From assembly GCA_017451645.1 (NCBI GenBank), contig JAFTNZ010000019.1:1-64000 (forward strand): a DNA stretch of 64,000 nt. Reading direction: 5' to 3'. Source of the DNA: Bacteroidaceae bacterium (GTDB lineage: Bacteria; Bacteroidota; Bacteroidia; Bacteroidales; Bacteroidaceae). The position numbers and the translations under genes were made by a program. The stretch's first letter is position 1. Every line of letters starts with the position of its first letter. The notes below the pieces were generated by a model. The model did no database searches. It was not told where the DNA came from and saw only the letters and a list, made by a program, of their open reading frames with translations. This document shows, piece after piece, positions 8,636 to 18,370 of the stretch.

Positions 8636-9766
8636 TTAGTTTTTTTTGTTGTTTTTTCGCATTCTCCACCATGCAAAAAGAAAATAACCTATGGCTTGTA
8701 TCCATAAGGCAATGCGAGGATTCTTTACTTCATCGGGTGTTCCTCCCATGGAGTTGATGCAGACAAATCCGTTGATGCCGAAGGTTGATGGGAATAGCCA
8801 TGAGAATATTTTCCATCCTATTGGAATGGAAGTTTTTGGCCATGAAATACCCGATAGGAAAAGTAAGGGTAGAGAGGTAAATACGAACATTAGTATCGCG
8901 GCCTCGCGGTTGGGAACAAAAGAGGCACAGGCAAGTGAGAAGAAGACGACTGCCAACAGATAGGGGAAAAGGAAACCTAGTAGGGAAGACAATTCTGCCA
9001 ATTGAGGCAAATCAAAGAGGTAGGGAACAACCATTAGCATGTAACTGGCAGTGGCGGTATAGAGAGTGAGGTAGGCCAATGCCCGTCCTATCAAAGAAAC
9101 TAAGGAAGAGTTTGACATGGGTTGGTGTCGGTCACGATCTGTACCTGCTGACAGTCCGGCTCCCAACAACATAGTCTGTTGGATGATTAGCATCAACACT
9201 GCAGGAATGATAAAGGAAGCAAAACCTGCCTGAGGGTTGAATAATGCTATACTTTCGTAATGGATAGGAGTTGCATTCACTTGGGCCTCTCTTGAAGTTG
9301 CGTCAGGCATACGACTGATTTGTAGCTCTTTGTTCATGGCCAGTGACACATCTGTGCAGGCTATGAGTAAAGATTTATAATAAAGTAGTCCGCTCATGTC
9401 ACAGAATAGACTTACATGAGCTTGTTGGTCGGATAAGAGTTTGTTGCTGAAATCTTTGGGAAGGTAGATGATACCATAAGCCAATCGTTTGCGAAGCAGT
9501 TCTTTGGCTTCACCCATGTTGGTAGCATAATAGACTATTTCTGCGTCTGGAGTCGCGTTTACATGACGTAAGAATCGTCGGCTCAGTGGAGAACAATCAT
9601 TATCAATTGCAATAGTAGGGACATCACGTACAACTTCGCCACTATATATAAAGGTATATAGCAACGGGTAGGCGAGTGGGACCAAAAGGAAGAAAATAAG
9701 TAGCCCTTCATCGCGGAAAATACGTTGTAATTCTAACTTCCAAATGAAAAAGAGAGAAGTCTTCAT
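8636..9766 (-). CDS. ABC-2 type permease, second of a pair
   Basis: This 376-residue protein has one N-terminal membrane helix (LLIFFLLVPLAYPLLYTFIY), a large periplasmic domain of about 150 residues, then five C-terminal helices, as in the YbhR/YbhS/YhhJ group of ABC exporters. It starts 3 bases after the stop of the first permease gene, and both belong to a TolC-HlyD-permease-permease operon. The pair would form the inner-membrane pore of a drug or toxin exporter. No ATP-binding subunit is encoded beside them, so energy must come from an ATPase encoded elsewhere or the family works differently. Confidence 0.9.
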   Translation of the reverse strand: MKTSLFFIWKLELQRIFRDEGLLIFFLLVPLAYPLLYTFIYSGEVVRDVPTIAIDNDCSPLSRRFLRHVNATPDAEIVYYATNMGEAKELLRKRLAYGIIYLPKDFSNKLLSDQQAHVSLFCDMSGLLYYKSLLIACTDVSLAMNKELQISRMPDATSREAQVNATPIHYESIALFNPQAGFASFIIPAVLMLIIQQTMLLGAGLSAGTDRDRHQPMSNSSLVSLIGRALAYLTLYTATASYMLMVVPYLFDLPQLAELSSLLGFLFPYLLAVVFFSLACASFVPNREAAILMFVFTSLPLLFLSGISWPKTSIPIGWKIFSWLFPSTFGINGFVCINSMGGTPDEVKNPRIALWIQAIGYFLFAWWRMRKNNKKN

Positions 9767-9769
9767 ATG

Positions 9770-10939
9770 TTATTCAATGTATTTGTATTGTGTGACAGCA
9801 TTGTGAAACCGTTTCATCATAGGTAGTGGTAGTAGGGTGAATATCAGCAGGCAGATGTAAGGTAAAGCTGCGTAGGAAATGTCATACCCATTAAGCGCAT
9901 TGTTCACGTAAATAAGGTAATAGTGACGCAATGGAAAGAGATATCCCAAGGCCTGTAGCGAAGGGTTCATGGCCATGGTTGGGAAAGTAAATCCCGAAAT
10001 GGAGAAAGAGATTACCCCCCATAGCGAAGCCACACTCATAGCGAAGCGCATCCATGGGAAAAGGCTGTAGAGAAAAATTCCGAATCCTTGGGCTGCAACT
10101 ACCATCAGTACAGAGGTGAACAGCATGGTAGAAATGCCACACTGGCAGGGAAATTTCAACCAGCAATAGAGCCACACCATGCACCCCCATGCCATCAATG
10201 TGAAAAGTGCAGTTTGTGGCAGTAATTTCCCGATAAGGGCGGGTAGGATATGGTTATTGGCACCTTGTAGCCAGTTGTTTGCCGTTTTTTCTTTTACTTC
10301 TGAACCGATAGAATAAATGGTGATGAGGAAAATCATCAACATTAGCACACCGGGGAGGATTGTATTGTTTAGATAAACAGAGTAGTTTAGCCAAGGATTT
10401 CCTAAAGGATGAGTGTTGATGACGATGGGTTGCAAGCGGGGAATAGTTTCCCATGGCAATGCACCGTGTGCGTAGAGCTGTGTCTCCTTTATTGTTCCGT
10501 TGGCCAGTTCGGAGATTGTGCGCATATCTTCATAAAGCAGGGAGGCGGCTACTAAGTAGCTGTAGTTTATGTAGAATGAAGTTGTTGGTTGCCTGCCAGT
10601 CAACACCTGTCTTTCCGTTCCTTTTGGCAAGTAATAGAAACCGTAGATTTCTCCTCGTTGTACAGCTTTCCGGGCTTCGCTGAAGGTCGGATAGTGTGCT
10701 ATGACATGCGTATATTCGAAAGCGTCAAGGGTGTGCAGAATATGTCTGGACATGGGTGAATCATCTTCATCAACTGCTCCAGCTGGCAGTTTGGTTGGCA
10801 ATCCTGCATTCATCAACGAGGTAAAAATGATGATGCAGAATAATGGAGGTAATATGATGCTCCACAGATACACGGGGTGGTGTAACATCCGATACCATTC
10901 GCGCAAAGCTGTCTGCTTGATATAATATAGTGAATTCAT
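9770..10939 (-). CDS. ABC-2 type permease, first of a pair
   Basis: This 389-residue protein has the same plan as the next gene: an N-terminal helix (VYLWSIILPPLFCIIIFTSL), a periplasmic domain, and a cluster of C-terminal helices with an FSISGFTFPTMAM stretch. It overlaps the HlyD gene stop by 4 bases (ATGA), a sign of coupled translation. It is related to the second permease but not a recent duplicate by eye. It acts with HlyD and TolC across both membranes; the substrate is unknown. Confidence 0.9.
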   Translation of the reverse strand: MNSLYYIKQTALREWYRMLHHPVYLWSIILPPLFCIIIFTSLMNAGLPTKLPAGAVDEDDSPMSRHILHTLDAFEYTHVIAHYPTFSEARKAVQRGEIYGFYYLPKGTERQVLTGRQPTTSFYINYSYLVAASLLYEDMRTISELANGTIKETQLYAHGALPWETIPRLQPIVINTHPLGNPWLNYSVYLNNTILPGVLMLMIFLITIYSIGSEVKEKTANNWLQGANNHILPALIGKLLPQTALFTLMAWGCMVWLYCWLKFPCQCGISTMLFTSVLMVVAAQGFGIFLYSLFPWMRFAMSVASLWGVISFSISGFTFPTMAMNPSLQALGYLFPLRHYYLIYVNNALNGYDISYAALPYICLLIFTLLPLPMMKRFHNAVTQYKYIE

Positions 10940-11940
10940 TGTTTCTCAGGATTTTCCCGTATTACCAGACTCATACCTGGACGTAGTTCTTCCACTGGAG
11001 TAAGTGGTATGGCTTTTACTTCAAATGTTTTCAAATCATATTGTCCGTTGACTCTGGTTGCTTTCCAGGCGGCATAGGTACCCATGTCGTTCATACTGGT
11101 AACTTCTAGAGGTATTTCTTTCTGTAGAGCAGGCGAATAGGCCGTAAACTTTTGTCCAATGTTCAGTTTGCCCAAGCGGTCTTCACGCACATTAAAGCTT
11201 GCCCACATCTTATCAGTCAGAGCGATGCTCATGATTGGTGCACCACTACCCACGAGTTCATCACGTTGCGGATAGATTTCACTCACTTCACCGTTATCTG
11301 GTGACAGCAGTATCATCTCTACCACGTATGAGTTGACCTCTTCCACTCCTCCTTCTGCTTCTCGGAGTTGTGCCGCAGTTATTTCTTTGTCCTCCATTTG
11401 GGCACCTTGTTGTGCCATTTTGTATTGCCAATGCGCTGCTTTCTCAGTAGCAACCATTGCTTCGTAGTTGGCTAGTGCTTCATCGTATTGTTGGGCTGTC
11501 ATCACTCCTTCTTGATAAAGCCGTTGTACGCGGAGGTATGATTTTTCAGCTATCGTAAGTCCTGCCAAGGCCTTTTGCCACATTTCGTATGTTTCCTGTA
11601 ACACTTCTCTTCGGGCCGGACTGTGACTCTTTTGGTTCAGTGCCCGTGCGGCACTCTCCATGGCTTCTACTTGTGTCAGTTTGGCTATTACGTCTGGTGC
11701 AGAGAGACTGACGAGTGTATCACCGGCCTTGACCCGTTGACCTTCGGTGACGTAAATACGGTGGATGCGTCCGGGTACCTTGCTGGATACCCGGAATTCG
11801 TTTACTTCAGCCTGTCCTTCAATGAATTCTTCTTTTTGTTGGAGAAAGATAAAACCGATGACAATTACGAAGAGTATCACGGCTGTGAATACCGCCAAGC
11901 CATACAAACTGCTTCGGACAGGGGATTGCTGCTTATTCAT
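10936..11940 (-). CDS. HlyD/EmrA-type periplasmic adaptor
   Basis: This 334-residue protein is anchored by one N-terminal helix (AVFTAVILFVIVIGFIFL, about residues 16-33). The first half of a biotinyl-lipoyl domain follows (SSKVPGRIHRIYVTEGQRVKAGD at about residues 51-73), then a coiled-coil hairpin rich in A, E and Q, then the second lipoyl half and a beta-barrel. Such adaptors link an inner-membrane exporter to a TolC channel. It sits between the TolC gene (41-base gap) and the two permeases (4-base overlap). Confidence 0.92.
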   Translation of the reverse strand: MNKQQSPVRSSLYGLAVFTAVILFVIVIGFIFLQQKEEFIEGQAEVNEFRVSSKVPGRIHRIYVTEGQRVKAGDTLVSLSAPDVIAKLTQVEAMESAARALNQKSHSPARREVLQETYEMWQKALAGLTIAEKSYLRVQRLYQEGVMTAQQYDEALANYEAMVATEKAAHWQYKMAQQGAQMEDKEITAAQLREAEGGVEEVNSYVVEMILLSPDNGEVSEIYPQRDELVGSGAPIMSIALTDKMWASFNVREDRLGKLNIGQKFTAYSPALQKEIPLEVTSMNDMGTYAAWKATRVNGQYDLKTFEVKAIPLTPVEELRPGMSLVIRENPEKQ

Positions 11941-11981
11941 GAGTTTTATTATAATTTATAGTTATCATCTTCACATTCCAT

Positions 11982-13331
11982 TCACTTTCCTATGACCTTT
12001 TGTAAATTGGCATAGGCCAATTTTACCTCGATAAAGGCATCCACTTGCTCCGTGTGGGCGGAAAGCCAAGCAGTTTGTGCTTCCATTACATTGTTGACAG
12101 GAATAACTCCCTCTTGGAATCCCACCTGCGCATAGCGAAGATTTTCGGTGGCCTTCATTACATTTTGCTTTGTCATTTCCAGTCGTTTTTGGGCTTCATT
12201 TGTCCTATAATAAGCTTGGTGTACTTGTAGTTCAACCAACTCTTCAGCTTCAGTCAGTTCATAATGAGAAATGTTGGCCTGTGCGCGTGCTTCGCGTACT
12301 TTGTATATTCCTTCGCCCCAGTTCCATAATGGTACACTGGCAATGGCTCCTACAAACCATGTACCATTGAATTTCCGTTCGAATCCGTTCATTAATGAAG
12401 GATTGGAAGTCATGTATCCTCCTGTCAGTACCACAGTAGGTAGATAATCAGCACGTGTTATTTTCACCTGTTGTTGGCGGATTTTGTGGAGATAACGCAA
12501 ACTCTGTAGTTCGGGGTTCTGTGTCAATGCCATATTCACATCCTGTGCCAAAATACTGGGTATGAACGAATCATCATCCTTTTTCCCATTTTCATTCCTA
12601 CTTATTTCTTCATCAATCAGTCGGATGTCCGATTCGAGTGGCAGTCCACATAGTTGGCAGAGTGCCATTCGGCTGAGATTCAGTCCATCTGTTACTTCTG
12701 TCAGGGTCAGTGCTGCTTTATCGGATTTGACGATTATACTGAGTTTGTCTGCGCGAGTAGCAATTCCAGCATCTACCATCTTCTGAATGTCATTTTCCAA
12801 TGTGCGTGTCAACTGCAGATAATTTTGGGCAAGTTCCTTTTTGGCTGCGAGTGACACCACAAGCCAATAGGCTTCGTCTATAGCTGACAAAGTTTCTTGT
12901 CGTTTGGCTTCCGTTTGTTTGTCTGCGATGTGTGCCTTATATCGTGTGATTCGGTAATAGGCCGCTATCTTACCTCCCATATATAGTGGTTGTGTCAATT
13001 GTATGTTTCCTATCCAAAGATTTCGCGTGTCAGTGCGTAACCATTCGGACAGTACACCGAGTAATTCCTTTTGTTCTTCATTCAACAGAGACAGTTCTCG
13101 CTCAGTGTGCATATAAGTTCCTGATGCCGAAATTTTGGGTAGGAAGTTTGTGAATGCAGCCCGTTGCTCGTAGTGTGTGGCTTGTTGCTGTTGTCTGGCA
13201 ATGAGCATCTGTTTGTTATGCCGTAGGGCCAGAGCACGGCAACTGTCCAAACTCAGAAGTTGTTGGGCATGCGTAACCATGCATGTCCCTATGGCCAGCA
13301 ATAATAATAGAAAATGTCGTCTGTCTGTCAT
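11982..13331 (-). CDS. TolC-family outer membrane efflux protein
   Basis: This 449-residue protein has a signal peptide (LLLLLAIGTCMVTHAQ) and two repeated blocks of long amphipathic helices separated by short strands, the TolC plan. The mature start LLSLDSCRALALRHNKQ is typical of this family. It forms the outer-membrane tunnel of the tripartite exporter encoded by the next three genes and is first in the operon. Confidence 0.93.
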   Translation of the reverse strand: MTDRRHFLLLLLAIGTCMVTHAQQLLSLDSCRALALRHNKQMLIARQQQQATHYEQRAAFTNFLPKISASGTYMHTERELSLLNEEQKELLGVLSEWLRTDTRNLWIGNIQLTQPLYMGGKIAAYYRITRYKAHIADKQTEAKRQETLSAIDEAYWLVVSLAAKKELAQNYLQLTRTLENDIQKMVDAGIATRADKLSIIVKSDKAALTLTEVTDGLNLSRMALCQLCGLPLESDIRLIDEEISRNENGKKDDDSFIPSILAQDVNMALTQNPELQSLRYLHKIRQQQVKITRADYLPTVVLTGGYMTSNPSLMNGFERKFNGTWFVGAIASVPLWNWGEGIYKVREARAQANISHYELTEAEELVELQVHQAYYRTNEAQKRLEMTKQNVMKATENLRYAQVGFQEGVIPVNNVMEAQTAWLSAHTEQVDAFIEVKLAYANLQKVIGK

Positions 13332-13339
13332 ACCGTTCT

Positions 13340-13396
13340 TTTGAATATAAAAATTCAGGGGTTATTGCTTGTCGGTGTAAACAAACAACAACCCCT
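13340..13396 (-). terminator. glmM terminator
   Basis: On the minus strand AGGGGTTGTTG (13386-13396) pairs with CAATAACCCCT (13357-13367), with one wobble pair, followed by GAATTTTTATATTC. It lies 44 bases after glmM and before the TolC gene, so it separates the two minus-strand transcripts. The loop of 18 bases is rather long. Confidence 0.6.
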
Positions 13397-13439
13397 ATAG
13401 GTTCAATTGCGGTATTTGTCTGATTCGTTCTCTGTGGTC

Positions 13440-14825
13440 TTACGACATGCTATATATCACATCCATTATTTCTTTTCCAATGCGGTCAGCCTCTTCCATA
13501 GTGGAAGCTTCACTATATACACGGATGATTGGTTCGGTGTTACTTTTGCGTAGGTGTACCCAACTTTCTGGAAAATCAATTTTTACACCGTCAATGTCAT
13601 TGATTTGTTCATGGCTGTACATCTCCTTTATTTTTTCGAGAATAGCGTCCACATCAGTTGTAGGTGTCAAATCAATGCGATTTTTGGCTATAAAATAAGG
13701 AGGATAGGTGGCACGCAATTGACTTACTGTCATGCTTTCATGAGCCAAATGGCTGAGGAAAAGAGCGATACCGACCAATGCGTCGCGTCCGTAATGGCAT
13801 TCGGGATAGATTACTCCGCCATTTCCTTCACCACCGATGACGGCATGAGTATTTTTCATTTTGGTCACCACATTCACCTCACCCACAGCTGCAGCCTGAT
13901 AAGTGCCTCCATAGCGGGTAGTGATATCTCGTAGAGCTCGGGTACTGCTCAAATTAGAGACTGTGTTTCCTGGAGTGTGCTTCATTATATAGTCAGCTAC
14001 AGTGACAAGGGTATATTCTTCACCGTACATGGTGCCATCCTCGCAAATCATAGCCAAACGGTCCACGTCTGGGTCAACGACAAAAGCGACATCATGTTTT
14101 CCCTGCTTCATCAGCGACATGATGTCTCCAAGGTTCTTTTCTAAAGGCTCTGGGTTGTGCTGAAAATCACCGGTTGGTTCGCCATAGAGTGTAGTGATGT
14201 CTGTCACTCCTAATTGGTTGAGAAGTTTGGGGAGGATGATTCCCCCTACACTGTTGACTGTATCGAGAGCTACGCGGAAATGAGCATTGCGTATCGCCTC
14301 CACATCTACAAGTGGAAGAGCCAACACACGATCGATGTGCCGTTGGTCGTAAGAACTGTCTTCACGGTATTGTCCGATGTGGTCAATGTCTGCATAGTCG
14401 AATTCCTCAGCTTCAGCTATGCGCATTACTTCTGCTCCTTCTTCTGCATTCAGGAATTCACCCTGTTCATTGAGTAATTTTAGTGCATTCCATTGGCGTG
14501 GATTGTGGCTGGCTGTAAGAATGATACCTCCACATGCCCCTTCCATCGTTACGGCCAGTTCGGTGGTGGGTGTAGAAGCGAGTCCGATGTTGACAACATC
14601 AAACCCCATGCCCATGAGTGTACCACACACGATGTCTTTTACCATAGCACCTGAGATGCGTGCATCCCGTCCCACTACTATGCGGTTACTTTTGATATTT
14701 GTAGTCTTTCGGATAAGTGTGGCGTAAGCTGATGTAAATTTTACAATGTCAAGTGGGGTAAGCCCTTGACCTGCGGTACCGCCAATCGTACCGCGGATGC
14801 CGGATATGGATTTGATAAGTGTCAT
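13440..14825 (-). CDS. glmM: Phosphoglucosamine mutase (phosphohexomutase family)
   Basis: This 461-residue alpha-D-phosphohexomutase has the catalytic phosphoserine loop TASHNP at about residues 104-109 (Ser106), the metal site VDPDVDRL near 235, the sugar-binding GEGNGGVIYP, and a C-terminal phosphate-binding RKSNTEPIIRVYSEA. GlmM converts glucosamine-6-P to glucosamine-1-P for UDP-GlcNAc, peptidoglycan and LPS. Assignment to GlmM rather than phosphomannomutase rests on the overall pattern and is not certain. It overlaps the preceding lipoprotein gene by 4 bases (ATGA), so the two are coupled. Confidence 0.87.
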   Translation of the reverse strand: MTLIKSISGIRGTIGGTAGQGLTPLDIVKFTSAYATLIRKTTNIKSNRIVVGRDARISGAMVKDIVCGTLMGMGFDVVNIGLASTPTTELAVTMEGACGGIILTASHNPRQWNALKLLNEQGEFLNAEEGAEVMRIAEAEEFDYADIDHIGQYREDSSYDQRHIDRVLALPLVDVEAIRNAHFRVALDTVNSVGGIILPKLLNQLGVTDITTLYGEPTGDFQHNPEPLEKNLGDIMSLMKQGKHDVAFVVDPDVDRLAMICEDGTMYGEEYTLVTVADYIMKHTPGNTVSNLSSTRALRDITTRYGGTYQAAAVGEVNVVTKMKNTHAVIGGEGNGGVIYPECHYGRDALVGIALFLSHLAHESMTVSQLRATYPPYFIAKNRIDLTPTTDVDAILEKIKEMYSHEQINDIDGVKIDFPESWVHLRKSNTEPIIRVYSEASTMEEADRIGKEIMDVIYSMS

Positions 14826-15439
14826 CTTCCTTTCTGATAAGTGATTTCATAATAGCAAGGATAAACGTAGCTACTGGCTGTAGATTGTCCTTCGCTATGT
14901 GGAACAATAAGACGCAATTTGGCTATCTTGTCCGTGTTACGTCCCAGTCTGATGTAGGGCATAGGTACGAGCCATCCTGAGGGGACGCTGCTTCCGTAGG
15001 TAGATAACATATAGCCCGACGTGAACGCTCCAGTGTAGCTTCCTGCTTTGTTGGTAACGGTCAGCACGTCCGGATTGGCTGCACTGAATATATTGGCAGT
15101 CAGTGTCTCATTCGTTTTGATGTTTACCTCCTTGTAGCGTGCTATCAACTCTGCCCGTTCACCGTCTTCTAACGGTTCTCCTTCCCCTTTCCGTACAATC
15201 TGCATATATACACCGTTGTCTTTGAAGAGTACGAACTCGTTATTCTCCACATTCGTGAGCGAGTCCTGTGCATAGAATTGCTCGATACTGATGACATTGA
15301 TACCTTCCGATTGGATATAGGCATTGATGGCATCACGTTCCTTTTCTTTCATTTCGGCATAAGTCTCTCCGTCATCGCAAGCCTGCGTCAGCCACCCCGT
15401 GGCCATCAACAGAAGTGCTGGATAGATTGATTTCTTCAT
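14822..15439 (-). CDS. FKBP-like lipoprotein (DUF4827-like)
   Basis: This 205-residue protein has a lipoprotein signal (LLLMATGWLTQAC, Cys at about residue 21) followed by CDDGETYAEMKEKER. The rest has the layout of a Bacteroidota FKBP-like domain (FVLFKDNGVYMQIVRKGEG, AELIARYKE, GWLVPMPYIRLG, KLRLIVPHSEGQ). The prolyl-isomerase active site is not clearly kept. It should sit in the inner leaflet of the outer membrane or face the periplasm. It is the first gene of a pair with glmM. The DUF4827 match is from memory of the family. Confidence 0.75.
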   Translation of the reverse strand: MKKSIYPALLLMATGWLTQACDDGETYAEMKEKERDAINAYIQSEGINVISIEQFYAQDSLTNVENNEFVLFKDNGVYMQIVRKGEGEPLEDGERAELIARYKEVNIKTNETLTANIFSAANPDVLTVTNKAGSYTGAFTSGYMLSTYGSSVPSGWLVPMPYIRLGRNTDKIAKLRLIVPHSEGQSTASSYVYPCYYEITYQKGR

Positions 15440-15539
15440 TTCTTTGACGCTCTAAATAAATCTTCAGGTTGCAAAAATATAAAAATAAGGAGAAAAATTC
15501 TCCATCCATAGCAACCAATTAGCGTAATATAACATTTGT

Positions 15540-16574
15540 TTATTTCTTCACAAGCAGTGGATGAAATTTTGTCAGGGCTTTCTTGAATAGGCTCACGGCC
15601 TCTTCCATGGTGCCATACACTTCACCTCCTGAAGCATTAAGGTGTCCTCCTCCTCCAAAGAATTCGGCCGCTACTTGATTGCAAGGAAAGTCTCCTGACG
15701 ACCGGAGTGATACCTTAATCATTTCCTTTTCTGTGTCTTCGCGCAGGAAAGCTGAAAATCGGATGTTTTTCATTTGTAGTGGCATATTGACAAATCCCTC
15801 CGAATCTCCCCGGATATAGTTGAACTTTCCCAATTCTTCTTTTGTGAGAGTGATGAGGGCTGCCTTGTGTTCAGGAAACACCTGCATGGTCGTCAGCACA
15901 TGTCCCATCAGTCTCAGTCGCCCTTCAGAGTAGGTGTTGAATACATTGCGGTATATCTGATCTTTGTCGATACCTTTTGTCAGCAGTTGGCTGATGATGT
16001 AGTAGATTTCACGGTCGTTGCTGTTGAAGGTAAATCCTCCAGTGTCAGTCATCATGCCTGTGTAGATACATTCTGCACACTCCTTGGTAATGTCCTCGAA
16101 ATAACCTAACCGGCAAATTAGGCGGAATACCAGTTCGGATGCCGATGATATTTGTGGGTGCGAGATGGTGATTTGGCAAAACTGTTCCGGTTCCAGATGA
16201 TGGTCTATTAGGATTTTACGTGCCTGTGATGTTTGTACAGCCTTTCCTACAGCATCAATTCGTTTCAGACAATTGAAATCTACGCAGCAGATGACGTCTG
16301 CCTCTGCTATCAGTTTGTTGGCAAAAGTGGCATATTTGTCGTAGCGGATGATATCTTTAGCCCCATTCATCCATCGGAGGAAATCTGGAAATGCATTGGG
16401 AACAATTACGTGCACCTCTTTTTCCTGCGTTTCTAAAAAATGCAGGAGTCCCAATGATGAACCGATGGCATCACCATCGGGGGAGAGGTGTGTCACAATG
16501 ACCATTTTTTCTGCTTTATCCAACCATTTGGCAAAATGATCCACATTGGCCTGATCTATCACTTTACTGAACAT
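15540..16574 (-). CDS. DHH/DHHA1 phosphoesterase, NrnA-like
   Basis: This 344-residue protein has the DHH-family motifs HLSPDGDAIGSSL (motif I), CVDFN (II), IDHHLEPEQF (III) and TDTGGF (IV), and a C-terminal DHHA1 domain with GGGGHLNASGG. NrnA-type enzymes degrade nanoRNAs and linear dinucleotides and dephosphorylate pAp; some relatives cleave cyclic di-AMP. ATG at 16574 (MFSKVIDQANV) is preferred; an in-frame start at 16616 adds a non-conserved tail. It stands alone between the lipoprotein and ComEC-like genes. Confidence 0.9.
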   Translation of the reverse strand: MFSKVIDQANVDHFAKWLDKAEKMVIVTHLSPDGDAIGSSLGLLHFLETQEKEVHVIVPNAFPDFLRWMNGAKDIIRYDKYATFANKLIAEADVICCVDFNCLKRIDAVGKAVQTSQARKILIDHHLEPEQFCQITISHPQISSASELVFRLICRLGYFEDITKECAECIYTGMMTDTGGFTFNSNDREIYYIISQLLTKGIDKDQIYRNVFNTYSEGRLRLMGHVLTTMQVFPEHKAALITLTKEELGKFNYIRGDSEGFVNMPLQMKNIRFSAFLREDTEKEMIKVSLRSSGDFPCNQVAAEFFGGGGHLNASGGEVYGTMEEAVSLFKKALTKFHPLLVKK

Positions 16575-16771
16575 GTCTCTTGTATTTTTTATATGCTTTT
16601 TACAAAATGTCTGCAAAGATAATGCAAACGGTGCGGACTAAAAAATATTAAGAAGAAAAAAAATTAAGGTGAGTCTATGGGAGGGTTATATGTGGGAAAA
16701 AGGATTTGGGATGATATTCTTCATCCTATCTGTTTCGAAAATCCTGCTAGGATTTTGAGAGCATTCGGATT

Positions 16772-18370
16772 TCATTCCCAAATATAGGATGCTGTTAATC
16801 CGCAGAGGCTGGTCAAAAGACCGATGAGGCTTCGGCGTTGCTTGTGGATGAGTCCATAAAATAGGAAAAACAGAGCGCTGTAGAGAGACAGGGTGCCGAC
16901 GCCATTGAGGGAGAGGTCATTGATGTCGGCTCCAGGGATACGGGCTGCTAAAGACAGACTGTTGTTCATCAGGCGGATAAGGAATCCAACGATGTTGCTG
17001 ATAAAGGTGGACAGGGAGGAAGTGGGCAATAAAGAGGCAAGGAGAAGGGGGACTGCAGCACAGACGATGAGAAAGGTGAGTGGGACAATCCACAGATTGA
17101 CAACCAGTGCATATGGGGAGATACGACCGAAATAGTGGAGGATAAGTGGAAATACACCGATTTGTGCTGCAAGGGAGACGGTGGTGATGTTCCAAAGGTA
17201 ACGTGGTAGAATGTGACGGGGACGGGGAAGAAGTTTCTGAATCCAAGGCTGTAGTAACAAAATGGCAGCCACAGCGGAGAAAGACATTTGGAAACCGACA
17301 TCGAACAGATAGAAAGGATTATAGATGAGCATAGCGAAGGCGGTCAGGGCTAAAGTATTCAATGGAAACCCTGAATGGTTGAAACAGTTGCTGATGGATA
17401 AGACTGAAAACATAGTGGCTGCCCGGACGGCTGAAGCAGGACAGCCTACCAACAGGGCGAATGCCCATATGCCAGGTACGGCTAACAGATGGCAAAGCCG
17501 GATGTTGCGGGCATTGGGAAGAAAAAGGCTGAAAAAGGCTGTGAGAACCATGCAGAGTATGCCTATGTGTAGGCCGGAAAGGGCTAATACATGGCTTGCG
17601 CCAGAAATGGAATATTGTTCGCGTAGTGTCTCACTGAGGTCGTTTTTATAGCCCAATGTCAGGGCGGAGAGTACGGATAGTTCATTGCCGGACAATTCAC
17701 AGTTGCGGTAATAGTCAAGCAAATGTTTGCGTATCCGTAGAGCCTTGGTTTTCCAATGCGCAGGCAAGGTGTCGGTCAATTGCCAATGTCGGGTGTATAA
17801 TGTGCCGGACACTTGTCGATGACGGAGATGCCGGACATAATCAAACGTAGGAGAAAAATTGGTTGGCGGTTTCACTTCGCCATAGAAACGGAGTCTGTCT
17901 CCAGAAGAGAGTGATATCACTTTTGGAGACTTAGGAAGATATAGGAGCAGATGAGCAGAAAGGGTGCGGACTGAATCACCTGTGTAAACAGACGTTACTT
18001 CAATAGGACAAAGATAGCTTCGTTCTTTGGCGGATATTTCATCTGTTATCAGCCCTTCGTAGAGGCACTGTCCTGAGGGCCATGAAGGGGTTGCGCGTTT
18101 CCATTGATTGCTACATAGCGACCATCCCGTCAGAAACATGAACAGAGCAGTGAATATGCCATACAGAGCACGGTGTTTCCAACTGGTGATACGTAGAGAG
18201 AGCATCATGGCAATCAGCACGAAAGCAGTAGCTGCCAATGGGTAACTGATGGGGACGATGTCTGTGAACCCGTCCCCACAGTCGGCTACGGCAATGCCTG
18301 TCATAAAGGGTAGTAACAGCCGGACAAAGGGGCAGTTTTCGAAAAAACGGTGAATAGGAAGAGGGGTCAC
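16772..18370 (-). CDS. ComEC/Rec2-family membrane protein, short form
   Basis: This 532-residue protein begins with GTG at 18370 (MTPLPIHRFF), overlapping the rpe stop by 4 bases (GTGA). It has N-terminal helices, a DUF4131-like beta region (DRLRFYGEVKPPTNFSPTF) and the competence domain with SHVLALSGLHIGIL and many helices. The metallo-beta-lactamase-like C-terminal domain found in full-length ComEC of about 750 residues is absent. ComEC forms the inner-membrane channel for DNA uptake. Whether this organism is transformable is not shown. Confidence 0.87.
   Translation of the reverse strand: MTPLPIHRFFENCPFVRLLLPFMTGIAVADCGDGFTDIVPISYPLAATAFVLIAMMLSLRITSWKHRALYGIFTALFMFLTGWSLCSNQWKRATPSWPSGQCLYEGLITDEISAKERSYLCPIEVTSVYTGDSVRTLSAHLLLYLPKSPKVISLSSGDRLRFYGEVKPPTNFSPTFDYVRHLRHRQVSGTLYTRHWQLTDTLPAHWKTKALRIRKHLLDYYRNCELSGNELSVLSALTLGYKNDLSETLREQYSISGASHVLALSGLHIGILCMVLTAFFSLFLPNARNIRLCHLLAVPGIWAFALLVGCPASAVRAATMFSVLSISNCFNHSGFPLNTLALTAFAMLIYNPFYLFDVGFQMSFSAVAAILLLQPWIQKLLPRPRHILPRYLWNITTVSLAAQIGVFPLILHYFGRISPYALVVNLWIVPLTFLIVCAAVPLLLASLLPTSSLSTFISNIVGFLIRLMNNSLSLAARIPGADINDLSLNGVGTLSLYSALFFLFYGLIHKQRRSLIGLLTSLCGLTASYIWE

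Noticed and set aside
16917-17301. Two long frames antisense-frame to the ComEC-like gene
   Set aside because: They overlap a clear membrane protein gene in other frames and have S/P/H-rich shadow composition.
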